NCBI GenBank assembly: GCA_018818855.1
Contig: JAHIRI010000030.1
Location: 1-10,804, forward strand
Direction of reading: 5' to 3'
Length of the DNA: 10,804 nt
From: Patescibacteria group bacterium
Lineage (GTDB): Bacteria > Patescibacteriota > Patescibacteriia > XYB2-FULL-38-15
Under the pieces are notes generated by a model, which was not told the origin of the DNA, did no database searches, and worked only from the letters and a program-made list of their open reading frames with translations. Positions 1-5,644 of this stretch are shown in pieces (the stretch's first letter is position 1; each line of letters opens with the position of its first letter). Position numbers and translations under genes: made by a program.

Positions 1-297
1 CAATTGCGGAATATGTGGATTTTTAGACATATTCGTAATTGCTTGAACATACAAATCAAGGCGGTCTTGCCCAGAAAGTTTATTATCAAGAATTTTCGTC
101 CACGAAAACTTTTTCCAATCATCAACGAAAAATTGAGTTTTTAATCCAACATCTTCGTTTTCCTTATCCATATCATCCATAAACTTATAGATAAGAGCAG
201 TGGTGATTTGCTCAACCTGCGCTTTTGGATCAGGAACTTTGCCGACAAGAATTTGTCGGGCAGAATCAAGTTTTCGTTTTGTGGTTGTATCAAGCAT
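1..297 (-). CDS. hsdM: Type I restriction-modification DNA methyltransferase subunit HsdM, N-terminal part (truncated by window edge)
   Basis: The reading frame opens with ATG at 297 and stays open for 99 codons to base 1, so the gene continues leftward outside the window. The translation begins MLDTTTKRKLDSARQILVG and includes QITTALIYKFMDDMD, the helical start typical of type I M subunits (the HsdM N-terminal domain that precedes the SAM-binding methylase domain). The catalytic NPPF motif would lie beyond the edge. The start is 13 bases after the hsdR stop on the same strand, so the two are almost certainly co-transcribed in the order R then M. HsdM would methylate adenine in the recognition sequence together with an HsdS subunit not seen here. 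The family call rests on only the first 99 residues and on the hsdR neighbour. Confidence 0.85.
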   Translation of the reverse strand, partial: MLDTTTKRKLDSARQILVGKVPDPKAQVEQITTALIYKFMDDMDKENEDVGLKTQFFVDDWKKFSWTKILDNKLSGQDRLDLYVQAITNMSKNPHIPQL

Positions 298-310
298 AAT
301 AATTTTTTGG

Positions 311-2821
311 TTACCTCATATAAACATTAACGGGAACATAGTCTTTTACATAAGTAGGAACAGTTTCCCGCCAGCCGTTCAATTGTTTAAATTCTGCCAT
401 TGTAAATCCAGCAAATTCTCTCGGAAATCGTTGATTATTTATTTCATTTCTAAAATATTCGCTCGTAACATATGCTTTTAGATAGTTTTTGATATGCGGA
501 ACATATTTGCTTTCGGGTTTGTAGATTGAAATAAATTTTTCGCATTCTTCTTCCAATTTTTCATCTTTGGATTTGAAAATATCAATCAAACCAAAAGCTC
601 GTTCCAAAAATTCACGCCAAGAAATTCGGCGATCAAGATTTTCGCTCTTGCGGATTTTCTCAAGATTCAAGAATAATTGCGGTTTGTCTTCATATTTATC
701 GCGCATAATCTGCACGGCTTTATCCCATTGCTCGTTTTCCACGGCAGATTTTACTTCGGGATCCTTTTGCAATTCCTCGCGGGCTTTTTCAAAAAGTTTT
801 CGATCAACTTTCATTCCCTCGATTCCAACAGGTGTTTCGGTGATGGATTTTACTTTGTCGGGATTAAAAACTTCTATTTCATCAATATCAACTCCGACAG
901 GACCTTCTCCGCCTGTTCCTTTTTGCTTGATAGGCAATTGCAATACTTCATCATAATCAAACTTTTCTTCAAAATATTCGCAGTTAGCGAAGAAATCGAA
1001 AAATTTGAAATGGTCTTTTGTTGCTTTGTGCTTTTCGCCATATTCATCGGTATATTCAAAAGTGAATTTTCTTGTTCCTCGTCCTTTGATTTGGATAAAA
1101 TCAGTCGGCGAAAAGACGGGGCGCATAAGGGCAAGATTCAAAATGTCTTGGCAATCATAACCAGTCGTCATCATTCCAACGGTTACGCAAATTCTTGATT
1201 TACTTGATTTATAGTTTTCCAGAAACTTGGTGTGTCCGTTCAAGTTGTTGTTTGCAAAATTGATTGTGAATTGCTGACTATCCGTAATATTGGAAGTTAT
1301 TTGCACGGCAAAATCGGAATTGTGTTTATCAGGCCAAAGCTGGCTCGCCATTTGATTGAGTGTTTGAGTGATTTTTGAAGCGTGTTTTTGACTTACGCAA
1401 AATATAATACTCTTGCCAATTTCACCGCTTATTGGATCTTTTAGAGAATTTTCGATAAATGTTTGGCAAAAGACGCGATTTGTCTTTTCGGAAAAGAATT
1501 TCTTTTCAAAATCCTTTTGGAAAAATGTTTCTTCGCTTTCGCCACCTTCTTCGTCTTCAACCATAACTGCATAGCCTTTTTCTGAAAGCAATTCTGTTGT
1601 GATGTCTGTTCGAGCGTCTGAAACAATAGGATTGATCAAAAATCCTTCTCGTACGCCATCCAGCAAGCTATACCGAAAAGTTGGCTCACCATTTTTACAG
1701 CCAAAAGTTGTATATGTATCAAGTAATTGCCGTCTTTCCCAAGCTCGCTGGTCTTTTTGTGATAACTTTTGTGGATCAATATTTTTCAAATAGTCTTTTG
1801 GTGTTGCGGTTAAGCCCAATTTATACCCGACAAAATATTCAAAAACTGCACGCGAGTTTCCTCCGATTGCTCGGTGTGATTCATCGGCAATAACTAAATC
1901 AAAATCAGTTGGTGAAAATAGTTTTTTGTATTTGTCTTGAGATGAAAGACTTTGAACGGTTGTAATAACCACTTCTGCCTTTTTCCAGTCATCACGATTT
2001 TGTTTGTAAATAACAGAGGAAAAGTCATTGCTCAAATATCGGACAAAGTTTTTATGTGCTTGATCTTCCAACTCCAAACGATCAACCAAAAACAAAATTC
2101 TTTTTGCATTTCCTGTTCTTAAAAATAGTTTGATAATTGCGGCGGAAATAAGTGTTTTCCCTGTTCCTGTTGCCATTTCAAAAAGAAAACGATCATTTCC
2201 ACCTTCGGCGGATTTTTGCAAAGCGTGAACTGCTTTAAGTTGATACGGGCGCAAAATCCTCAAATTTTCATCCCAAAGATACTGTTTTTGGGTTTCTTTA
2301 TTGAGATAGCGAGGATCATCTTTGAAGTTTGGATTTTGCGTAAATGCAATATAATCATCTTTGACGTCCTCATCTGCTAAACGCTGATTGTCTGGTTTGA
2401 AATCTTGCCTGTGCTTCAAAGATTCTTGTGTTGGAAATTCCGTGATAATTTCAGGATCGCCCCGTTCCAAATCCCAAAAATAATGCAGATTGCCGTTTGA
2501 GAGAATAACAAAGCGAGCGTTTTCAGTATGAGCATATTTTCTCGCTTGTTCTTTCCCGTCTAATGGATTTTTGTCTTCTTTTTTGGCTTCCAAAATAACA
2601 AGTGGAAAACCTTTTTCATCGAGCAATAAAAAATCAATAAAGCCGTTTTTTGTAGATTCAAAATCTTCACCAAAAGCGTCGATGTCTTTTTGAGTAATTT
2701 TAACATTTGGTTCAAGTGAAATATTTGCTTGCCCTTTTCCATTATCAAAAAATCTCCACCCTGCGTCTTCAAGGAGTTTATTTATCTTTATTCGTGCTTT
2801 TGCTTCTTTAGAATTTGCCAT
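311..2821 (-). CDS. hsdR: Type I restriction endonuclease subunit R (HsdR, EcoEI-like)
   Basis: A complete 836-residue motor and nuclease subunit of a type I restriction system, which translocates DNA using ATP and cleaves unmethylated DNA. The N-terminal PD-(D/E)xK nuclease shows D63, then E78-A79-K80, with a QxxxY motif at Q92-Y96. The SF2 helicase core follows: Walker A ATGTGKT near residues 217-223, DESH at 313-316, LTAT at 337-340, TTGYD at 552-556 and QIKGRGTR at 577-584. The remaining ~200 residues match the C-terminal part of EcoEI-type R subunits that binds the M/S core. Length is normal for this subfamily and every key motif is intact, so the gene looks functional. The start MANSKEAKARIKINKLLEDAGW fits the family N-terminus. 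Only a weak GGA lies about 10 bases upstream. It is followed on the same strand by hsdM and is divergent from the recombinase gene. Confidence 0.95.
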   Translation of the reverse strand: MANSKEAKARIKINKLLEDAGWRFFDNGKGQANISLEPNVKITQKDIDAFGEDFESTKNGFIDFLLLDEKGFPLVILEAKKEDKNPLDGKEQARKYAHTENARFVILSNGNLHYFWDLERGDPEIITEFPTQESLKHRQDFKPDNQRLADEDVKDDYIAFTQNPNFKDDPRYLNKETQKQYLWDENLRILRPYQLKAVHALQKSAEGGNDRFLFEMATGTGKTLISAAIIKLFLRTGNAKRILFLVDRLELEDQAHKNFVRYLSNDFSSVIYKQNRDDWKKAEVVITTVQSLSSQDKYKKLFSPTDFDLVIADESHRAIGGNSRAVFEYFVGYKLGLTATPKDYLKNIDPQKLSQKDQRAWERRQLLDTYTTFGCKNGEPTFRYSLLDGVREGFLINPIVSDARTDITTELLSEKGYAVMVEDEEGGESEETFFQKDFEKKFFSEKTNRVFCQTFIENSLKDPISGEIGKSIIFCVSQKHASKITQTLNQMASQLWPDKHNSDFAVQITSNITDSQQFTINFANNNLNGHTKFLENYKSSKSRICVTVGMMTTGYDCQDILNLALMRPVFSPTDFIQIKGRGTRKFTFEYTDEYGEKHKATKDHFKFFDFFANCEYFEEKFDYDEVLQLPIKQKGTGGEGPVGVDIDEIEVFNPDKVKSITETPVGIEGMKVDRKLFEKAREELQKDPEVKSAVENEQWDKAVQIMRDKYEDKPQLFLNLEKIRKSENLDRRISWREFLERAFGLIDIFKSKDEKLEEECEKFISIYKPESKYVPHIKNYLKAYVTSEYFRNEINNQRFPREFAGFTMAEFKQLNGWRETVPTYVKDYVPVNVYMR
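313..317 (-). promoter_or_regulatory. Possible ribosome binding site for hsdM (GAGGT inside the end of hsdR)
   Basis: On the minus strand the last codons of hsdR read ATG AGG TAA, which creates GAGGT overlapping the hsdR stop. It lies 15 bases before the hsdM ATG, which is longer than the usual 5-9 base spacing, so this is a weak candidate. It is nevertheless one of very few Shine-Dalgarno-like sequences in the window and would fit translational coupling of hsdR and hsdM. Confidence 0.3.
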
Positions 2822-2848
2822 AGTTTTGAATCCAAGTTAAGTAATGTT

Positions 2849-2877
2849 ATTGTATTCGTTTTTCCCTTATAAATAAA
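2849..2877 (-). promoter_or_regulatory. Candidate hsdR promoter
   Basis: On the minus strand a TACAAT (2854 down to 2849) lies 27 bases before the hsdR start codon and is a good -10 match. With 17-base spacing the -35 would be TTTATT at 2877-2872, a poor match. This is the best -10 close to hsdR, but AT-rich DNA yields such hexamers easily. Confidence 0.25.
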
Positions 2878-2879
2878 TC

Positions 2880-2904
2880 GTTTTCGTAGCGGAGCGGAGA
2901 AAAC
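2880..2904. repeat. Stem-loop 1 (GTTTTC / GAAAAC)
   Basis: A perfect 6-bp inverted repeat, GTTTTC at 2880-2885 and GAAAAC at 2899-2904, encloses a 13-base GC-richer loop, GTAGCGGAGCGGA. It lies 27 bases from the start of stem-loop 2 and shares its layout (T-rich left arm, G/A-rich loop ending CGGA, A-rich right arm). It has no following T tract, so it is not a standard intrinsic terminator. Confidence 0.45.
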
Positions 2905-2930
2905 ACCTTATTACCCCTTTTATAAATAAT

Positions 2931-2961
2931 TATTTTTTGTGGAGGTACGGAACAAAAAATA
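2931..2961. repeat. Stem-loop 2 (10-bp AT-rich stem)
   Basis: TATTTTTTGT at 2931-2940 is the exact reverse complement of ACAAAAAATA at 2952-2961, with an 11-base loop GGAGGTACGGA between them. Ten perfect base pairs outside a gene are more than expected from composition alone. The loop, which includes GGAGG and ends CGGA, resembles that of the preceding stem-loop. It may be a repeat family element, an RNA structure or a protein-binding palindrome. The arms are AT-only apart from one G-C pair, which makes a strong terminator unlikely. Confidence 0.55.
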
Positions 2962-3057
2962 TCCATCTTCCCCCTCTATAATAAATAAAAAAACAAATTT
3001 ATTCCCCTTTTTTAAAAGCCTGTCAAAATTCCTTATTAAAAGAAAAATATTTTTTGA

Positions 3058-3085
3058 ATTGCGTATAACGTGTTTTATATAAACT
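3058..3085 (+). other. dif-like Xer recombination site
   Basis: The 28 bases read as an 11-base left arm ATTGCGTATAA, a 6-base centre CGTGTT and an 11-base right arm TTATATAAACT. Against E. coli dif (arms GGTGCGCATAA and TTATGTTAAAT, from memory) each arm matches at 8 of 11 positions. The right arm matches the Bacillus subtilis XerD-side arm TTATGTAAACT at 10 of 11. The inner TATAA and TTATA are exact inverted repeats separated by exactly six bases, the geometry required by XerC/XerD-type enzymes. The site ends 62 bases before the preferred start of a Xer-like recombinase gene, as seen for single-recombinase Xer/dif systems. It could be the chromosomal dif or the attachment site of an element that uses Xer. 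The centre differs from the common TGTATA-type spacer. Confidence 0.6.
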
Positions 3086-3087
3086 AA

Positions 3088-3124
3088 TTGACTTTTTGGC
3101 TTAATCCCTTTGTTATGGTATTAT
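3088..3124 (+). promoter_or_regulatory. Candidate promoter for the recombinase-ruvC-glucan gene run
   Basis: TTGACT at 3088-3093 is a good -35. The matching -10 could be TATGGT at 3114-3119, which has an extended TGT in front but a long 20-base spacer. Alternatively TTGGCT at 3096-3101 with a 17-base spacer leads to TATTAT at 3119-3124. Either would start transcription just before the ATG at 3148. Its position, after the dif-like site and before the first of seven co-directional genes, supports the call. The exact hexamers are not settled. Confidence 0.4.
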
Positions 3125-3147
3125 TTAGATGTAATCACAAACGGGTT

Positions 3148-4014
3148 ATGAATACATTTTACCAAAAACCAAGTAAAACTACAACGCTTGAACGCGACCC
3201 CCTGTACAATCTTGAAAGGGAATTAAAAATCCGCGGGTTTAGCCCAAGAACCGTTAATTCTTACTGTCTTTATAACCGCCTTTTTCTCAAATTTATTGAA
3301 AAGAGCCCAAAAGAAGTATCAAACGAAGATATTAGAAAATATTTAGAACATTTAACAACCAAAAATTCCGCCAGTTCCACCGTGAATGTTGCCATCAATG
3401 CTCTAAAATTCTACTACAGCCAAATTTTAAAAAGAAGATTCTTTTTTGATATTAAACACGCCAAAAAATCAAACTATCTGCCGGTTGTTTTGAGCCAAGA
3501 AGAAATAGGAAAGATGATCTCGTCCACCTCAAATCCCAAACACCAATTTCTAATCTCTTTGATGTATTCGGCCGGACTTCGGGTGAGCGAAACAATAAAA
3601 ATCAAGATGGGTGACATCGATTTGGACAGAAAAATGCTGCGCGTTTATCAGGGTAAGGGACGGAAAGATCGCTATACGCTTTTGGCGGAAAAATTATCGC
3701 CGATTTTATTGCAACAGATAAAATTAAAACAACCCGGCGATTATTTATTTACCGGTTCGGGAGATGAAGGACATCTAACACCAGTGAGCGCGGAAAAAAT
3801 CGTAAAAAAAGCTGCCGGACTGGCCGGAATTTTGAAAAATGTTTCTTGCCATACTCTTCGGCACAGTTTTGCCACTCATCTCCTGGAAGCCGGGACCGAT
3901 ATCAGATACATTCAAGAATTGCTTGGGCATAAACGGCTCGAGACCACGCAAATTTACACCAAAGTCAGTTCACAAAATTTAAAAAATATTAAAAGTCCTC
4001 TGGATCGTTTATAA
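3148..4014 (+). CDS. Xer-type tyrosine recombinase (site-specific integrase)
   Basis: A 288-residue DNA strand-exchange enzyme of the XerC/XerD size class. The N-terminal SAM-like core-binding domain covers roughly residues 15-95 (including RGFSPRTVNSY). The catalytic domain carries the full set: R145 in SAGLRVSET, K170 in QGKGRKDR, H235 and R238 in CHTLRHSFATHL, H261 in LLGHKRLETTQIY, and nucleophile Y270. The frame is also open from a TTG at 3088, but that TTG overlaps a promoter-like element and the extra 20 residues do not resemble Xer proteins, so the ATG at 3148 is preferred. ATG at 3115 is another in-frame option. It sits directly downstream of a dif-like site and 33 bases before ruvC. 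It may be the housekeeping chromosome-dimer recombinase or an element integrase. Full family motifs and typical Xer length favour Xer; XerC and XerD cannot be told apart here. Confidence 0.9.
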   Translation: MNTFYQKPSKTTTLERDPLYNLERELKIRGFSPRTVNSYCLYNRLFLKFIEKSPKEVSNEDIRKYLEHLTTKNSASSTVNVAINALKFYYSQILKRRFFFDIKHAKKSNYLPVVLSQEEIGKMISSTSNPKHQFLISLMYSAGLRVSETIKIKMGDIDLDRKMLRVYQGKGRKDRYTLLAEKLSPILLQQIKLKQPGDYLFTGSGDEGHLTPVSAEKIVKKAAGLAGILKNVSCHTLRHSFATHLLEAGTDIRYIQELLGHKRLETTQIYTKVSSQNLKNIKSPLDRL

Positions 4015-4047
4015 ATAACTAGATTCACGCCACTTAATAAAAATGTT

Positions 4048-4524
4048 ATGATAATTTTAGGAATTGACCCGGGATTCGCGAGAACCGGCTTTGGAGTAAT
4101 TGAAGAAAAAAATAAAAATCTTTGCATGATTGATTACGGGTGCATTTCCACGTCCGCAGGTTTAACTTTTCCCAAAAGGTTAAAAAAAATCCGCGAAGAG
4201 TTGGTTTATCTCATTAAAAAATATAAACCCGAAATTTGCTCCGTGGAAAAAATCTTTTTTTGTAAAAATACCAAAACCGCGATTGACGTCGGCCAGGCAA
4301 GAGGGGTTGTGATTTTGACCGCTGCGGAAAAAAATTTGAAAATTCTTGAGTTCACCCCGCTTCAGGTCAAGCAATTTATCACCGGCTACGGCAAGGCGGA
4401 AAAGGGGCAAATACAAAAAATGGTAAAAATTCTTTTGAATCTTAAAGAAATTCCCAAACCCGACGACGCGGCCGATGCTCTGGCCCTTGCCATTGCCGGT
4501 TCCAATAATTTCATTACTAAATAA
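4048..4524 (+). CDS. ruvC: Crossover junction endodeoxyribonuclease RuvC
   Basis: A 158-residue Holliday-junction resolvase of the RNase H fold that makes paired nicks in four-way junctions after RuvAB branch migration. The start MIILGIDPGFARTGFG carries the first catalytic aspartate D7. The second acid is E67 in SVEKIFF, and the last pair is D140 and D143 in DDAADALALA, matching the D-E-D-D layout of E. coli RuvC. VGQARGVV around 81-88 is also typical. Length is slightly below that of E. coli but complete. It follows the recombinase by 33 bases and precedes a glucoamylase-type gene by only 3, an unusual neighbourhood since ruvC normally lies near ruvA/ruvB or yebC. No Shine-Dalgarno sequence precedes the ATG; another ATG five bases upstream is out of frame. 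Confidence 0.96.
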   Translation: MIILGIDPGFARTGFGVIEEKNKNLCMIDYGCISTSAGLTFPKRLKKIREELVYLIKKYKPEICSVEKIFFCKNTKTAIDVGQARGVVILTAAEKNLKILEFTPLQVKQFITGYGKAEKGQIQKMVKILLNLKEIPKPDDAADALALAIAGSNNFITK

Positions 4525-4527
4525 TTT

Positions 4528-5643
4528 ATGGCAACTAAAATTACTAAAGTTTCCGAAAAACAAATTCAAAAATTGATTGAAACTTCCCGCGAAGTTATCC
4601 GCGATTCGGCTCTGGAAAATGGCGCAATTGTGGCAACAAACACTGACCAAACTTATTATCCTCGCGAAGCGGCAAATTACCGCTGGGTCTGGCCGCGCGA
4701 CGCGAGTTACATTTGTGTAGCCGCAGATCTTTTGAAAATCCCTATCCAAGAGCCTTTTTTTGACTGGCTCTACAATCGCCCAAAAGATTTTAAAAAAGAT
4801 AAATTACTCTACGCCAATTATTCTACCAATGGCCAATTTGGCAGCATGGGACGCGTTCTTCAAATTGACCAGGCCGGCTCAATCCTTTGGGCAATTCACG
4901 AACATTTTAAAAATGATTTGGAAAAAGCCAAAAAATTTAAAGGTCTGATTGAGCGGCTGGCCGACGGGCTGACCGCAAACTGGAACAAGACTTATTTCAA
5001 ACCGCACACAGTTGATCTTTGGGAAGAACCACACCGCCAGACTTCAACTACAATAGAAAATAACTTTACTTATTCTTTGGCCGCCTGCGCTCGCGGCTTG
5101 CTTTTGGCGCATGAAATTATTCCTAATCCCCTTTGGAAAGAAGAAGCAATGCAGATGATTGAGAAAATAAACGACGCCTACAGCCCAGCCGAAAAATATT
5201 TTTATCGCAATAAAGGAAAAATTTCCGATAAAAATGTTGATTCCTCACTTCTCGGTCTGGTTTGGCCTTTTAATATTTGTGAGTCGGCTGACGAGCGGAT
5301 GATAAACACTATCGCCAAAATGGAAGAGAAAATTGTTATTAACGGCGGAGTACATCGCTTTGAACAAGATTATTTTGACGGAGAAGGATCGGCCCAGGAG
5401 GGCGGCGGTGCCTGGCCGCTCCTAAATTTTTGGATGGCGATTTATTGGTCAAAACGAGGTGATCGGAAAAAAGCTTTAGCATATTACAACTGGGTCTTAG
5501 AAAGAATTGAAAAATTTAAAGGATTTATTCCTGAACAAATTTTTGAGGATTTCAGAGTTGGCGTTTACCCGCTTGTCTGGTCGCATGCTATGTTTATTCT
5601 TGCCTCGCATGAACTTGGCTTTTTAGAATCAACTTCAAAATAA
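4528..5643 (+). CDS. Glycoside hydrolase family 15 (glucoamylase-type), catalytic domain only
   Basis: A 371-residue (alpha/alpha)6-barrel enzyme expected to release glucose from the non-reducing ends of alpha-glucans by inversion. RWVWPRDASY at 52-61 matches the GH15 substrate-binding segment with its R-D pair. DLWEEP at 163-168 carries the general acid (E166). FIPEQIF at 333-339 carries the general base (E336), followed by PLVWSHAMF at 348-356, as in fungal and bacterial glucoamylases. Many bacterial GH15 proteins are over 600 residues with an N-terminal beta-sandwich domain; this one starts almost directly with the barrel and so lacks it. There is no signal peptide, so it should act in the cytoplasm. 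It starts 3 bases after ruvC and ends 1 base before glgA. The substrate may be glycogen-like glucan, maltodextrin or another alpha-glucoside, since GH15 also includes dextranases and trehalases. Confidence 0.9.
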   Translation: MATKITKVSEKQIQKLIETSREVIRDSALENGAIVATNTDQTYYPREAANYRWVWPRDASYICVAADLLKIPIQEPFFDWLYNRPKDFKKDKLLYANYSTNGQFGSMGRVLQIDQAGSILWAIHEHFKNDLEKAKKFKGLIERLADGLTANWNKTYFKPHTVDLWEEPHRQTSTTIENNFTYSLAACARGLLLAHEIIPNPLWKEEAMQMIEKINDAYSPAEKYFYRNKGKISDKNVDSSLLGLVWPFNICESADERMINTIAKMEEKIVINGGVHRFEQDYFDGEGSAQEGGGAWPLLNFWMAIYWSKRGDRKKALAYYNWVLERIEKFKGFIPEQIFEDFRVGVYPLVWSHAMFILASHELGFLESTSK

Positions 5644-5644
5644 T

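Larger units (their letters stand above)
2864..3017 (+). repeat. Degenerate C-run plus AT motif occurring about four times
   Basis: Four related stretches follow one another: CCCTTATAAATAAAT at 2864, CCCCTTTTATAAATAAT at 2914, CCCCCTCTATAATAAATAAA at 2970, and a weaker CCCCTTTTTTAAAA at 3004. Spacing is about 50, 56 and 34 bases. The first two are nearly the same sequence apart from an insertion. They could be iterated binding sites, decayed repeats or promoter-like elements (on the minus strand they read as an AT-rich -10-like block followed by a G run). Function is unknown, and low-complexity bias could account for part of the similarity. Confidence 0.4.
2822..3147. other. Divergent intergenic region between the restriction locus and the recombinase gene
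   Basis: This is the only gene-free stretch over 300 bases. It is markedly more AT-rich than its flanks and contains no convincing small gene or tRNA. It carries, in order, the hsdR leader, two short stem-loops with T-rich left arms and A-rich right arms, recurring CCCC-then-AT motifs, a dif-like Xer site, and a promoter-like element for the rightward genes. Each is listed separately. The region separates two transcription units that diverge from it. Confidence 0.8.

Noticed and set aside
200..1198. Several plus-strand open frames opposite hsdR and hsdM
   Set aside because: They lie antisense to well-supported restriction genes, have no family motifs and are rich in F/S/C as expected of antisense frames of lysine/glutamate-rich genes.
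2931..2961. Intrinsic terminator
   Set aside because: The stem is almost all A-T, neither strand has a U tract directly after a GC-rich stem, and no gene on either strand ends at this place.
2864..3017. CRISPR array in the intergenic region
   Set aside because: The repeated motif is short, variable and unevenly spaced, without conserved 25-35 base repeats, and no cas gene is present.
3054..3083. TTGAAT with an 18-base spacer and TATAAA as an upstream promoter for the recombinase gene
   Set aside because: The hexamers are embedded in the dif-like site, whose arm conservation explains the same bases better. A promoter function is not excluded, but the element at 3088-3124 is closer to the start.
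3088..3147. TTG at 3088 as start of the recombinase, giving 308 residues
   Set aside because: The TTG is part of a -35-like TTGACT and the added 20 residues do not look like a Xer N-terminus. ATG at 3148 gives a family-typical 288 residues.
4180..4749. 189-codon open frame on the minus strand across ruvC and GH15
   Set aside because: It overlaps two genes with intact catalytic motifs on the other strand and its product shows no recognisable domain; it is an antisense shadow.
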